From assembly GCA_012959805.1 (NCBI GenBank), contig DUCN01000011.1, positions 62,001 through 126,000 on the forward strand: 64,000 nt of DNA, in the 5' to 3' direction. Position 1 is the stretch's first letter, and the number at the start of each line of letters is the position of its first letter. A program made the position numbers and the translations under genes. The notes beneath the pieces are model-generated. The model was not told the DNA's origin and did no database searches. It worked only from the letters and a program-made list of their open reading frames with translations. This document shows, one piece after another, positions 1 through 9,829 of this stretch. This DNA is from Myxococcales bacterium (GTDB lineage Bacteria; Myxococcota_A; UBA9160; UBA4427).

Positions 1-213
1 ACGAATCGAAGGCGCCGTCACGCGCACGATCTCACAACCCGCTTCGGCGAGCTTCGTTACTTGCTCAACCGTGCCCGCGGTATCCATCGTGTCGGTATTC
101 GTCATCGACTGAATTCGAATCGGATTCTGGCCGCCGATTTTCACATCGCCGACGCTCACGACACGAGTTCGTCGTCGAGCAGGTGAGAAGGGATCGATCC
201 CCCGCAAAATCAT
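1..213 (-). CDS. ispG: 4-hydroxy-3-methylbut-2-enyl diphosphate synthase IspG, N-terminal part (cut by left edge)
   Basis: IspG (GcpE) is the iron-sulfur enzyme of the penultimate step of the MEP isoprenoid pathway. Only the first 71 codons are in the window. Reading the minus strand from the ATG at 213 gives an arginine-rich start followed by [20 protein letters not shown] and then [20 protein letters not shown], which is the conserved N-terminal TIM-barrel entry of IspG. The start codon overlaps the alaS stop as ATGA, so the two genes are translationally coupled. The C-terminal [4Fe-4S] cysteines lie outside the window. The identification rests on the conserved SMTNTDT block. Confidence 0.9.
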   Translation of the reverse strand, partial: MILRGIDPFSPARRRTRVVSVGDVKIGGQNPIRIQSMTNTDTMDTAGTVEQVTKLAEAGCEIVRVTAPSIR

Positions 214-2876
214 TGCACTGCCTCTTCGCTCGAACCGACCGAGTCGACCATCTCGTTGAACTTCTCGAGCGCTTGATCAATCCGACCCGGATCCTTGCCG
301 CCGGCCTGAGCGAAATCCGGACGGCCACCGCCGCCACCGCCCACGACGCCCGCGACCTCTCGAATCAGATCGCCGGCCTTCAGCTTTGAAGTCAAATCTT
401 TCGTCACACCGATCGCAAGCAGCGCCTTATCACCGTTGGCCGCAGCCAGACAAACAACCCCGGTTCCCATTCGATTTCTCAAATCATCGACCATCGACCG
501 CATCGCCTTCGCATCGACATCCTCAACCCGAGCCGCAATCACCTTGGCATCCGAGATTCCCGGTAAATCCCGAGCAGAGGCAAAGAGATCGCTCGATCCG
601 CCACTCTGCTTACGCGATCGAAGATCATCGATGTCCTTCTGCGCCTGCTTCCGCTCTTCGATCAGGCGGCCAACACGACCCGGCAATTCGGACAGCGGAA
701 CCTTGAGCTGACTCGCGGCATCGCTCGCGAGGCGTTCCTGCTCTCTGATATGACGAAGCGCACCGATTCCCGTGAGCGCCTCGATGCGGCGAATTCCAGC
801 CGCGATACCCGATTCGGAAACGATTCTCAGCAGGCCGAGATCACCGGTCGCCCGCGCATGGGTTCCCCCGCAGAGTTCCGTGCTGCAGTCGCCAAAGGAA
901 ACGACGCGAACGCTTTCTCCGTATTTCTCGTCAAAGATCGCGATGGCCCCGGCGCGGATTGCAGACGGGTAGTCCATCTCTCGAGTCTCACCGGGTTGGT
1001 TCGACTCGATCCAGAGGTTGACTTGATCCTCGATCGCTTCGAGTTCCGCCGTCGTGAGCGGCGAGTCATGCGTAAAATCGAAACGCAATCGATCCGGACC
1101 CACCAGCGAACCCTTTTGCATCGCCTGCCCACCTAACACACCGCGCAGCGCAGCGTGTAAAAGATGCGTCCCACTATGGTTGCGCACAGTTGCCTCGCGA
1201 GAATCCGCATCGACGCGCAGTCGCGATTCTTGATCCACCCGAAGCGTTCCCTTCGTGACGATGCCCTGATGAACGAAGAGCCCGGTCACGGGTTTGATGA
1301 CATCGCGGATTTCGACTTCGCCGGAATCAGTTGCTATTCGACCCGAGTCGCCGACCTGCCCACCGCTTTCCGCGTAGAAAGGAGTCTCTTCGAAGACCAG
1401 CTCGATCGCTTCGCCCTGCCTCGCCTCGGACACGATCGCGCCGTCTTTCAGGATCGCGGCGATTGGAGCCTCGAGATCGAGCGACTCATAGCCGTGAAAC
1501 GTGGTCGTCACGTCCGACGCGATTCGGCCGTAGATCTCCTGAACGGCCGTATCCCCGCTGCCCTTCCATGCAGCCCGCGCCCGCGTCTTCTGGCCCGCCA
1601 TGGCGTCATCAAAGCCTGATTGGTCAAGCGTCATGTCATGATCCACGAGAATGTCTGCCGTGAGATCTATCGGAAAACCAAACGTGTCGTAGAGCTTGAA
1701 GACAGTTGGCCCGGGCAGCTGATCGACGCCCTTCGCTCGAAGTTCCCCGATCTCCCCTTCAAGAAGCGTAAGACCGCGTGACAGTGTTTCGAGGAAGCGT
1801 TCCTCTTCACGACGAATTCGATCCGTGATGTACGCACGCCGCTCGGTCAAGTCGGGATAGGCTTCGCCCATTTCGTCAATGACTGCATCCGCAACCGAAT
1901 GAATGAACGGCGTCTCTTGGCCAAGCAATTTCCCATGACGAGAGGCCCGACGCAAAATTCGGCGCAGTACATAACCGCGACCGGCGTTACTCGGCAACAC
2001 GCCATCGCCAATCAGGAATGTCAGCGCGCGCGCGTGGTCTGCAGCAACTCGCAGCGACACGTCGACTTCCGCGTCTTCCCCGGGCGTGACACCCGAAAGC
2101 TCTGCCGCACGCGCGATCAGAGGCGTAAAGGCATCACACTCCCAGGTCGAACGATGACCCTGAAGTAGCGCGGCAACGCGCTCGAGACCAAAACCCGTAT
2201 CGATCGAGGGCTTCGGCAGCGGCGTCATCTTCCCCGTTGAATCGCGATCAAACTGCATGAAGACCAGATTGCCGACCTCCATGAAGCGCCCGGTTTCGCT
2301 GGATGGATCATCATTGGGATGATTCGGATTCTCGCCCCAATCAAAATGAATCTCCGAACAAGGGCCACAGGGTCCGGTGTCTCCCATCGACCAAAAATTT
2401 TCTTCTTCGTCGAGGCGATAGATCTTGGACTCAGGAAGACCGATCTGGTTGCGCCAGATGTTGTAGGCCTCGTCATCTTCACGAAAGACCGATACGACGA
2501 GATTGTCCGCCTTGAATCCGAGAGCGTCGGTCATCAAGGTCCAGCCCTGCTCGATGGCCTGTTCCTTGAAATAATCGCCGAAGGAAAAATTGCCGAGCAT
2601 CTCAAAAAAAGTGTGGTGCCGAGAAGTCCGACCGACGTTCTCGAGATCATTATGCTTGCCGGAGACGCGCATGCATTTCTGAGAGGACGTAGCGCGGACA
2701 TAATCGCGCTTCTCTTCCCCGAGCAAGGCTCGCTTGAAAGGCACCATGCCGGAATTCACGAACATCAGGGTCGGGTCGGATTCCGGCACCAGGGGGGCAC
2801 TCGACACACGTCGATGATCCCGCTCCTCGAAGAAGCGAAGGAAGATCTCGCGAATCTCCCGGGACGACAGCGGCAT
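210..2876 (-). CDS. alaS: alanine--tRNA ligase
   Basis: Full-length AlaRS of 888 residues, the usual bacterial size. It charges tRNA-Ala in the cytoplasm and also deacylates mischarged Ser/Gly-tRNA. The N-terminal class II catalytic core begins with the typical [20 protein letters not shown] and contains the conserved [10 protein letters not shown] block. The editing domain carries the zinc-binding HSGTH near residue 567 and CGGTHA near residue 668. The Gly-rich C-Ala domain follows, with [18 protein letters not shown] near the end. The stop overlaps the ispG start by 4 bp. The start at 2876 agrees with family N-termini. No anomalies were seen. Confidence 0.98.
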   Translation of the reverse strand: MPLSSREIREIFLRFFEERDHRRVSSAPLVPESDPTLMFVNSGMVPFKRALLGEEKRDYVRATSSQKCMRVSGKHNDLENVGRTSRHHTFFEMLGNFSFGDYFKEQAIEQGWTLMTDALGFKADNLVVSVFREDDEAYNIWRNQIGLPESKIYRLDEEENFWSMGDTGPCGPCSEIHFDWGENPNHPNDDPSSETGRFMEVGNLVFMQFDRDSTGKMTPLPKPSIDTGFGLERVAALLQGHRSTWECDAFTPLIARAAELSGVTPGEDAEVDVSLRVAADHARALTFLIGDGVLPSNAGRGYVLRRILRRASRHGKLLGQETPFIHSVADAVIDEMGEAYPDLTERRAYITDRIRREEERFLETLSRGLTLLEGEIGELRAKGVDQLPGPTVFKLYDTFGFPIDLTADILVDHDMTLDQSGFDDAMAGQKTRARAAWKGSGDTAVQEIYGRIASDVTTTFHGYESLDLEAPIAAILKDGAIVSEARQGEAIELVFEETPFYAESGGQVGDSGRIATDSGEVEIRDVIKPVTGLFVHQGIVTKGTLRVDQESRLRVDADSREATVRNHSGTHLLHAALRGVLGGQAMQKGSLVGPDRLRFDFTHDSPLTTAELEAIEDQVNLWIESNQPGETREMDYPSAIRAGAIAIFDEKYGESVRVVSFGDCSTELCGGTHARATGDLGLLRIVSESGIAAGIRRIEALTGIGALRHIREQERLASDAASQLKVPLSELPGRVGRLIEERKQAQKDIDDLRSRKQSGGSSDLFASARDLPGISDAKVIAARVEDVDAKAMRSMVDDLRNRMGTGVVCLAAANGDKALLAIGVTKDLTSKLKAGDLIREVAGVVGGGGGGRPDFAQAGGKDPGRIDQALEKFNEMVDSVGSSEEAVQ

Positions 2877-3127
2877 GGGGCACCTCTTTTTCAGTCAGCT
2901 CTCGGAATGAGCGCCCGAATATAGCGGCCCCCGGCGCGGAGTCTCGACTTCGCTTCAACGGGTTTCGGGAATCGGTCAGGCAATCGCTGGAAGCAGCCAT
3001 TGCCGATTCGCGCGAGGCAAACGCGGGCCGGCGTCACAGCGATGCGCTGGAGACGAACCAGGCCATTGCGGCCCGAGCGTGGATCACCCGGCCTGATCGC
3101 GAAGCGGATGTGTAGGAGATGCAGGCC

Positions 3128-4315
3128 CTAGAATCGGTCGATATTGAAGTCGTCGTCGAGCAACCCGTCGACACCATCGTCCTCGGGCTTCTGTTCGGCC
3201 TCTTCTTCGTCGCCCGCGAAGCCCGACCATTCGGTGTCCGAAGTCGATTCGATCCCGCGAAATCGCAGCGCGAAGTCGTCGGGATTAGAAACGTGCTTGA
3301 GGGCCTCTTCGTAGGAAACCAGACCTGATTTCACATGGCTCATCAAGGACTGGTCGAAGGTCTGCATGCCGTAGGTCGTCTGGCCCTTCGAGATCGCATC
3401 GGGCAACTCTTTGGTCCGGTCCTTATCCGCAATGAGTTCTCGTGTAAACGCTGTCGAAACTAGAACTTCGAGAGCGGGGACCCGACCTTTACCGTCGGCA
3501 CGCGGAACCAGCCGCTGACTGATTACGGCCCTCAAGATCGTTGAGAGCTGGAGCCGTACCTGCTTCTGCTGATGGGGCGGAAAGACCGAGATGATGCGAT
3601 TGATCGTCTCCGTCGCATCCAGCGTATGCAGGGTGCTCATGACCAGATGGCCGGTCTCCGCCGCAGTAATCGCGGTCTCGATAGTTTCGAAATCGCGCAT
3701 TTCGCCCACGAGAATTACGTCGGGATCCTGCCGCAAGGCGGCACGAAGTGCGGCGGAAAACGAATGCGTATCGACACCGATTTCGCGCTGATTCACAATC
3801 GAGCGACGATCCCGAACCAGGAATTCGATCGGATCTTCAATCGTCATGATATGGCTGGTTCGCTCGGTGTTGATGTGTTCGATCATGGCGGCCAGTGTTG
3901 TCGACTTACCCGAGCCAGTCGTTCCCGTGACGAGAACCAGTCCGCGCTGTTCCTGCGCGATCTTCTCGATGATCTTGGGCAGGAAGAGCTGGTCGATTGT
4001 TTTGACACCGAAGGGGATCACACGAAAAACGATGCCGACGGATCCGCGCTGCTGAAAGCAATTGACGCGAAAACGGCCGAGGCCGGGAATCCCGTAGGCG
4101 AGGTCGGCTTCACGGTTCTCGTCGAAGCGGGCCTTCTGCAGAGGATTCATGATCGAGAACGCGATCTTCTGAAGTTCGTCGGGAAGAACGCGCTCCCCGT
4201 TCTTAAGAGGAACCAGGGCGCCATCGACGCGGAACATCGGCGGCAATCCTGACTTCAGATGAATATCGGATGCGCCGCCTTTGATGGCGACCTTCAAGAT
4301 CTCGTTGAGTTCCAT
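3128..4315 (-). CDS. pilT: PilT-type twitching motility / pilus retraction ATPase
   Basis: Secretion-superfamily hexameric ATPase that depolymerises type IV pili. The start is placed at the ATG at 4315 (395 residues, MELNEILKVAIKGGASDIHL), where homologues begin and AGGCG lies just upstream. An in-frame extension to 4561 exists but looks non-native. Visible motifs are Walker A GTTGSGKST near residue 130, the Asp box MTIEDPIEFLV, Walker B PDVILVGEMRD near residue 197 and the His box STLHTLDATETINRI. After the PilT core comes an unusual acidic tail of about 45 residues rich in Asp and Glu. No other pil gene is nearby, so it could be PilT or PilU; PilT is the better fit. Confidence 0.93.
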   Translation of the reverse strand: MELNEILKVAIKGGASDIHLKSGLPPMFRVDGALVPLKNGERVLPDELQKIAFSIMNPLQKARFDENREADLAYGIPGLGRFRVNCFQQRGSVGIVFRVIPFGVKTIDQLFLPKIIEKIAQEQRGLVLVTGTTGSGKSTTLAAMIEHINTERTSHIMTIEDPIEFLVRDRRSIVNQREIGVDTHSFSAALRAALRQDPDVILVGEMRDFETIETAITAAETGHLVMSTLHTLDATETINRIISVFPPHQQKQVRLQLSTILRAVISQRLVPRADGKGRVPALEVLVSTAFTRELIADKDRTKELPDAISKGQTTYGMQTFDQSLMSHVKSGLVSYEEALKHVSNPDDFALRFRGIESTSDTEWSGFAGDEEEAEQKPEDDGVDGLLDDDFNIDRF

Positions 4316-5092
4316 TCTGCGCCTCGGAACCCCCTGTCGAAACAGAGGTTTTTGGGTCTCGTGGGTTGTGGCTGGCCTGCTTCTATTTCGACCGATGGGG
4401 CGGCTTCCTTGAGAAGCCACGAGCCAATTCTCGCGAGTGCAATCGGGCCGCGAGAGGATCGGTAATGCGCAACTCCTTCGACAAACATTCGAAAAACCAG
4501 GAAAACTTAACGTGGGGCCTTGCTCGCCCAACATCCAGCATGAAAATCTTCCCATAACCAACCTCGCCGGCTCTGGTCATGCGGCCTTCATCGCTCGATT
4601 CGAGCGGGTATCACGCGCCGCCTCTTTTCCGAGACCGACCGACCCCGCACCGTGAACGCAGGCGGACGACTTCACGCCGGCCGGTGCGCTCTGGGGCTTC
4701 GGATTGCCTCACTCGTCTTGGGACAGTTTCGGGATTCCGGGAACACCGACGTCCTTCGATGGTGCGACGGCTCCCTTCAGTACCCGTCAACATCTCACCA
4801 CTGCGAATAGCGACTGTTCTGGAGATCCCATGAAGAATGGCTTCTATCACTAGTGCCATTGCGTCGACGGCTTCATGCCTCCGTCCCTCCCGGACGGGAC
4901 GCCATTCTTTCAACCGGTGTCGAACGAACTTTTCCGACTCGATCTAACGCCAGCGCCCGTGCCATCCCTCAACCCAATGGGCACCCTCGCCCTAACATCC
5001 TTGGTCATGATACTCGGCGCCGGCTCCGCGCACGCGTCTGCCACGCGGGTCCGAATGGCCCTAAAACTGCCGAATTCGAATGTCGACCAACG
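4316..5092. other. 777-bp stretch without a convincing gene
   Basis: This region lies upstream of pilT and downstream of the gamma-glutamyltransferase gene. Open frames on both strands are short (up to about 100 codons), arginine- or serine-rich in the manner of GC-rich shadow frames, and lack a good ribosome binding site. No tRNA-like T-arm, terminator with a U-tract or repeat was recognised. It presumably holds the pilT promoter, which I could not place. Confidence 0.4.
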
Positions 5093-6721
5093 TTAGTCGC
5101 GCGTTGATTCCACAGGAACCGCCAGCGCCATCCCGTCAGACCCCGGATCCGCGCCTCCGGTCACAACGCCATTCTTGATTGCAATCCCATGGACCGAGGC
5201 GAAGGTGTAACTGAGCGGGCTACGAACGACCGAATAGCCGGACTCTTCCAGTTCTCGAGTGACATATCGGGGAATCCGGTTACAGACATCGATGGCATCG
5301 CTGGTCGCCGAGAATCGCGGCGCGGCGACCGCCTCCGACACCGTCATCCCGTGATCGATCACATTGAGAATGGCCTGCAAGACCCCCATCGCAATCTGCG
5401 TCCCACCCGGCGCCCCGATCACAAGTACGGGGTCGTCGCCGTCGAATACCATCGACGGACAAAGCGAGCTGAATCGGCTCTTCCCAGGCTCAATCGAATT
5501 CGCGCGACCCGGCCGCGGATCGAATACACCCATGCAGCCGTTGTACATGAACCCGAGGCCCTCAGTCACGACGCCAGAGGGCATACCCAATGAATGAGTC
5601 ATCGAAACGGCGTTCCCATGCCCATCGACGACCGAAACATGCGTCGTGTCCTTGCTCTCTGGTGAACCCACACGTTCAACGTGCGCTACTTCGCCAGCAC
5701 GAATGTCCTTCGCCAACTGCGCCGCGTAGTCTCGATCCGCGAGCCTCCCGACGGGCACATCAAAGAACTTCGGATCACCGACCCAGCGATCCTTGTCGAT
5801 GGTCGCTCGCTTCATAACCTCACAGACCGTCCGAATATACTCAGGGCTGTTATGCCCCATTCCTCGAAGGTCGAACTCCTCGAGCATGTGCAGCATCTCG
5901 ACTAACATAATTCCACCGCCAGGCGGAGGATTCGTCGAGATCCGTCGCCCGCGATACTCACCCCAAAGTGGCTCGCTGCGTTCGATCTCGTAGTTCTCTA
6001 GATCCTCTCGCGAAAGCAGCGCACCCCCATGCTCCATATCCGCGACGATTTCGTCGGCGATCTCGCCCCGATAGAAAATATCCGACCCGCCATCCGCAAT
6101 CCGTCGCAGAGTTCGGGCCATGTCGGGATTCTGAACTCGACTGCCCATACTGTGGAGTTCGCCGGCTTCGTTGTAGTAGATCGCTCGAGCTGGATCGGTC
6201 TGTAACAAGCGATCTGCGACGCGGACACGGCCACTATCATCGCGGCGAGTCCAGAATTCATGGACATAAGGCCGCACAATGAAGCCCTCGTCAGCCTGAG
6301 CGATGGCCGGCTCCACAACCTCCTGCCACGACAGATCCCCAAACTGGCTCTGCGCTTCGAAATAGGCTTTCAGACTCCCGGGAACGGTGATCGACTGATA
6401 GCCGACATCGTTGACCCGGCCTCGCAGTACGAAGCCGAATCCGTCTCGATTCTCACCTTCGATCAAGTCCTCCCACATATCGGGGGTCGCCGCCGCGGGT
6501 GCACGTCCGTGAAAATCGATCAATTCGTGGACTCCCCGCCCAGGAAGGTAGAGCTGCATACTTCCGAATCCGGCAATGCCGCACATTTGAGGATCGACTA
6601 CGCCCTGCACCAGAGCGCAGGTGATCGCGGCATCGACCGCGTTGCCGCCTCTACGAAGCGCGAGCGCTCCGGCTTCAACAGCCTCCGGCTGGGGGGCAAC
6701 AATCATCGCACTGGACGTCAT
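5093..6721 (-). CDS. ggt: gamma-glutamyltransferase family protein (no signal peptide)
   Basis: N-terminal nucleophile hydrolase of peptidase family T3 (542 residues). Members cleave gamma-glutamyl bonds of glutathione and related compounds. The conserved N-terminal GGNAVDAAITCALVQGV is present. The autoprocessing and catalytic Thr lies in DTTHVSVVDGHGNAVS near residue 359, followed by the small-subunit motifs GSRF-like SRFSSLCPSM and the oxyanion glycines in VIGAPGGTQ. The start at 6721 has AGGAG 8 bp upstream and leaves no room for a signal peptide. The protein therefore looks cytoplasmic, unlike the classical periplasmic GGT. The substrate could be glutathione or another gamma-glutamyl compound; an acylase activity is not excluded. 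Confidence 0.9.
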   Translation of the reverse strand: MTSSAMIVAPQPEAVEAGALALRRGGNAVDAAITCALVQGVVDPQMCGIAGFGSMQLYLPGRGVHELIDFHGRAPAAATPDMWEDLIEGENRDGFGFVLRGRVNDVGYQSITVPGSLKAYFEAQSQFGDLSWQEVVEPAIAQADEGFIVRPYVHEFWTRRDDSGRVRVADRLLQTDPARAIYYNEAGELHSMGSRVQNPDMARTLRRIADGGSDIFYRGEIADEIVADMEHGGALLSREDLENYEIERSEPLWGEYRGRRISTNPPPGGGIMLVEMLHMLEEFDLRGMGHNSPEYIRTVCEVMKRATIDKDRWVGDPKFFDVPVGRLADRDYAAQLAKDIRAGEVAHVERVGSPESKDTTHVSVVDGHGNAVSMTHSLGMPSGVVTEGLGFMYNGCMGVFDPRPGRANSIEPGKSRFSSLCPSMVFDGDDPVLVIGAPGGTQIAMGVLQAILNVIDHGMTVSEAVAAPRFSATSDAIDVCNRIPRYVTRELEESGYSVVRSPLSYTFASVHGIAIKNGVVTGGADPGSDGMALAVPVESTRD

Positions 6722-6802
6722 GTCGGTGGCTCCTGGCTACGTCGAGGGTTTCGCAGAGCTGAAGGGCTCCGATCTCTCGACGGTATTCTCACAAAAGCCG
6801 CC

Positions 6803-7066
6803 CTATTTCACCAGAATCCATCCGATGAACACGATGGCGGGAGCCGAATTCCCGGAACTCCCGGCGTCACTCGCAAAGTGTTCCCAGAATCCGAAGGGCA
6901 GGATGTAATCGGCCCAGACCTGGCTGAGGAAGATCATCGATCCGCAGACGACGACTCCCGCCACCCCGGCGAGGACAGCCTCGGCTTCACCTCGATAGGA
7001 CAAGTTCAACACAAGTATGATCGCGACAGCGACATAGACCACGAACAAGACCAAGCGTTTCGCCAA
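6803..7066 (-). CDS. small predicted membrane protein of unknown function
   Basis: An 87-residue product with two or three hydrophobic segments: residues 4-22 (LVLFVVYVAVAIILVLNL), about 30-48 and possibly the C-terminal stretch ending IVFIGWILVK. The start is a TTG at 7066 preceded by GGTGAG at a spacing of 5, which supports translation. It sits 81 bp upstream of ggt on the same strand and may be co-transcribed with it. I do not recognise the family. Confidence 0.5.
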   Translation of the reverse strand: MAKRLVLFVVYVAVAIILVLNLSYRGEAEAVLAGVAGVVVCGSMIFLSQVWADYILPFGFWEHFASDAGSSGNSAPAIVFIGWILVK

Positions 7067-7092
7067 GTCATCTCACCATTCGCTCAATACTC

Positions 7093-7114
7093 GATGACTA
7101 CATGATGACTACAT
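7093..7114. repeat. perfect tandem duplication of an 11-bp unit
   Basis: Two adjacent copies of gatgactacat (7093-7103 and 7104-7114) lie in the intergenic space between the small membrane protein gene and recA. It is short enough to be a simple replication-slippage duplication. Confidence 0.8.
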
Positions 7115-7190
7115 GTCTCTGTGTGTTCCGGCTCGCCTGTTCTCAACACGACCGACGGGCACGGCTGGACCCATGCAAGCGAGCTCCTGG

Positions 7191-7235
7191 CCGAGCGTGG
7201 AAGACTACCTTCCCACGCTCGGCTCAAGCCGAGCG
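7191..7235 (-). terminator. two overlapping hairpins just after recA
   Basis: Seven bases beyond the recA stop the transcript can form an 8-bp stem (CGCTCGGC, loop TTGA, GCCGAGCG; 7216-7235). Alternatively it can form a longer stem between 7191-7203 and 7209-7222 that uses the same CCGAGCG arm. The two folds exclude each other. There is no clear U-tract, so this is a terminator-like or mRNA-stabilising element rather than a textbook intrinsic terminator. Confidence 0.5.
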
Positions 7236-7241
7236 GATTCG

Positions 7242-8363
7242 CTACTCCGCCGCGCCGTCCTCTGCATCGCCTGCGGCCTCTGGCTTCTGGCCAGCTGGGG
7301 CCACAGCAGGCACCGCTAGTTTCAACCCCTTCGCCAGGTAGACCTCTTCGGCGAGACGTGCACAGGCATCCGGATTTTCCTTCAAGAAGGTACGAGCCTT
7401 TTCTCGCCCCTGACCGATGCGTTCGCCATCGTAGGAATACCAGGAGCCGCTCTTCTCGACGATGCCCTCCTCGACACCGATATCGATGAGATCGCCTTCT
7501 CTCGAAATTCCCTCGTTGTAGATGATGTCGAACTCTGCCTGACGGAAAGGTGGCGCCACCTTGTTCTTGACGATCTTGACGCGCGTCCGACTGCCCGTGA
7601 CTTCGTCGCCATCCTTGATAGCCGCGGTCCGACGCACATCGATGCGAATCGAGGCGTAGAATTTGAGCGCGTTGCCGCCAGACGTGGTTTCGGGACTCCC
7701 GAACATCACGCCGATCTTCATTCGGATCTGATTGATGAAGATGATGGTCGCACCCGACTTCGACACCGTTCCCGTCAGCTTACGGAGCGCCTGACTCATC
7801 AGACGAGCCTGCAAGCCGACATGGGTATCACCCATCTCGCCCTCGATCTCCGCACGCGGCACCAATGCGGCAACCGAATCCACGACAACCAGGTCGATCG
7901 CCCCGGACCGCAACAGAACATCCGCGATCTCGAGCGCTTCCTCACCCGTATCCGGCTGTGAAACCAGCAGCTCGTCGACATTCACGCCGAGCCGCCGCGC
8001 GTAATTCACATCCAGCGCATGTTCCGCATCAATGAAGGCGGCAACGCCTCCGAGCTTCTGCATCTCTGCGATCGCATGGAGCGTCAGAGTCGTTTTGCCA
8101 CTCGACTCTGGACCGTAGATCTCAACAATGCGGCCACGCGGAAGGCCGCCGATCCCAAGGGCGATATCAATACTCGGCGCGCCACTCGAGAAGTAGGGGA
8201 TCTCGTGGTTGACCGCGTCCTCGGTCATCTTCGTAATCGCGCCCTTCCCAAACTGCTTCTCGATACTCAGGATTGCGAGCTCGATCGCCTTGTCTTTAGC
8301 GCTCTCTACCACGCCTCCTCGTTCAACTTTTGCCTTCGGTGTCGCGTTCTTGCCTCGTGCCAT
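7242..8363 (-). CDS. recA: recombinase RecA
   Basis: Homologous-recombination and SOS coprotease protein, 373 residues. The N-terminal helix leads into [12 protein letters not shown]. Walker [10 protein letters not shown] is at residues 84-92, and the Walker B region [20 protein letters not shown] and the loop [21 protein letters not shown] follow. The C-terminus is Ala/Glu/Gly-rich and slightly extended. The ATG at 8363 is preceded by a GGGGAG purine run. cinA and pgpA lie upstream on the same strand, the common cinA-recA association; the AT-rich gap between cinA and recA suggests its own promoter. Confidence 0.98.
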   Translation of the reverse strand: MARGKNATPKAKVERGGVVESAKDKAIELAILSIEKQFGKGAITKMTEDAVNHEIPYFSSGAPSIDIALGIGGLPRGRIVEIYGPESSGKTTLTLHAIAEMQKLGGVAAFIDAEHALDVNYARRLGVNVDELLVSQPDTGEEALEIADVLLRSGAIDLVVVDSVAALVPRAEIEGEMGDTHVGLQARLMSQALRKLTGTVSKSGATIIFINQIRMKIGVMFGSPETTSGGNALKFYASIRIDVRRTAAIKDGDEVTGSRTRVKIVKNKVAPPFRQAEFDIIYNEGISREGDLIDIGVEEGIVEKSGSWYSYDGERIGQGREKARTFLKENPDACARLAEEVYLAKGLKLAVPAVAPAGQKPEAAGDAEDGAAE

Positions 8364-8385
8364 TATCAGAGTCTCCCCATTCTTC

Positions 8386-8413
8386 CGTTTACCAATTAAT
8401 CAAAACCAGTCAA
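8386..8413 (-). promoter_or_regulatory. candidate recA promoter
   Basis: An AT-rich patch upstream of recA contains TTGACT (8408-8413) and, 16 bp further on, TAAACG (8386-8391), a weak sigma-70-like pair. I did not find a convincing LexA operator next to it. The -10 match is only partial. Confidence 0.3.
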
Positions 8414-8461
8414 AAACAAAATTTTCAAAATCCAGGCCTACAACCAGGTCTGGACTTCGAC

Positions 8462-9829
8462 CTAAGCCAAAGAACCACTCGGGTTCGAACCCCCACCAGC
8501 GCGTCTCATCAGACTCGGACCCACTAGCTCGATTCCAAGCAGACTCCGTCGAATCCAATCCAGCGCAACCTGGGATGTCAAACTCCGATGCCCACTTCGA
8601 GAAACCTTGAAGACGAAAGACTCGGCATGTGTCGAGGTCTGACCGTCCGCGCCCTCGCTTGCAGGCATTGCCAACGCAAGCCAAACGAGCCCGACCGGCT
8701 TGTCTTCGGTCCCGCCGCTCGGCCCCGAAATTCCCGAGGTCGCGATTCCAAAGTCACTGCCAAATCGTTTTCGAACACCCTCGGCCATCGCGCGCACGAC
8801 CGGCTCCGAAACCGCCCCATGCTCTTCGAGTACGGCCTCTGAAACGCCAAGCATCGAAGCCTTGACCGCATTCGAATACGCCACGACTCCGCCGAGAAAA
8901 TAGGCGGAGGAACCCGGCACGTCCGTCAAACGCTCGGCGATGAGGCCGCCGGTACAAGATTCTGCAGTGGCAATGCTGAGTCGCTTTTCCGTCAACAGAC
9001 GGCCGACGACGATTTCCATCGTGTCGTCACCTTCTCCGTAAACGATCGCGCCGAGTCGATCGCGAATGGCCGCGGACACCCGGGCGATCCGTGCATCCGC
9101 CTCTTCCACGGTCTTCGCCCGAGCCACCGGTCGCAATAAATTGTCGGGAAAGCTCGTCCGGTAGCCCAGATCGACCTCGCCCTCGCGAGCCAGATCCAGC
9201 AGCTCCGTCTCGAGCGTCGACTCTCCCATCCCGAACGTCCGGAGCATCACCGCGCGAACCACGCGCCGCTCCGACCTACCCTCTGAAAGCGCCTGCTGCC
9301 CCTCTTCCGGAAAAAGAGCCGATGTGATTCGCGGCAGAACCTCATCGTCCATCATCAAGTCGAGTTCGCGTGGAACACCGGGCATCGCAAAAAACACGGC
9401 GCGCCCCTCTCTAATCGAAAATCCCGGAGCCGTTCCGATCGAGTTCTTCAGCACATCCGCATCGACGGGGAAATACGCCTGCTTCCGGTTCACGTCCGAC
9501 ATGTCACGACCGACACTGCGAAAGAACGCCTCGATCACGACCAGGGATTCTTCGTGCAACTTCATTTCTCGCCCGAAGGTTTGCGCCACCACCTCCGTCG
9601 TCATGTCATCACGGGTCGGTCCGAGCCCGCCCGAAATCAAAACAAAATCGCTCCGCCCCGCCGCCCGACGAAAGGCATCCTGCATGTCTGCGGGATCATC
9701 TAAAACCGAAACCTGGTAGCGACAATCCAAATCGAGAAGCAGCAGCCGCTCAGCGATCCGCGCCTTGTTCGAGTCGATGATCTCGCCCCGCAACAGCTCG
9801 TCGCCGATCGTGATAATCTCCGCAATCAC
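8462..9829 (-). CDS. cinA: CinA family protein: MocF-like domain plus nicotinamide-nucleotide amidase
   Basis: Bifunctional CinA of 455 residues. The N-terminal MoaB/MogA-like domain (AEIITIGDELLRGEIIDSNK) resembles the COG1058 ADP-ribose/NMN pyrophosphatase type. The C-terminal PncC domain has ATAESCTGGLIAERL and ATSGISGPSGGTEDKPVG and hydrolyses nicotinamide mononucleotide in NAD salvage. The GTG start at 9829 is chosen because homologues begin at IAEIITIG, GGAG lies 7 bp upstream, and the GTG overlaps the pgpA stop by 4 bp (GTGA). The frame extends further upstream but runs inside pgpA. Confidence 0.93.
   Translation of the reverse strand: MIAEIITIGDELLRGEIIDSNKARIAERLLLLDLDCRYQVSVLDDPADMQDAFRRAAGRSDFVLISGGLGPTRDDMTTEVVAQTFGREMKLHEESLVVIEAFFRSVGRDMSDVNRKQAYFPVDADVLKNSIGTAPGFSIREGRAVFFAMPGVPRELDLMMDDEVLPRITSALFPEEGQQALSEGRSERRVVRAVMLRTFGMGESTLETELLDLAREGEVDLGYRTSFPDNLLRPVARAKTVEEADARIARVSAAIRDRLGAIVYGEGDDTMEIVVGRLLTEKRLSIATAESCTGGLIAERLTDVPGSSAYFLGGVVAYSNAVKASMLGVSEAVLEEHGAVSEPVVRAMAEGVRKRFGSDFGIATSGISGPSGGTEDKPVGLVWLALAMPASEGADGQTSTHAESFVFKVSRSGHRSLTSQVALDWIRRSLLGIELVGPSLMRRAGGGSNPSGSLA

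Noticed and set aside
2930-3117. Plus-strand helical-looking fragment between alaS and pilT
   Set aside because: About 60 codons reading like an Ala/Arg-rich helix, but without a start codon in frame; too weak to call.
8478-8494. T-arm-like gggttcgaaccc inside the cinA 3' end
   Set aside because: It lies within coding sequence and no cloverleaf can be drawn.
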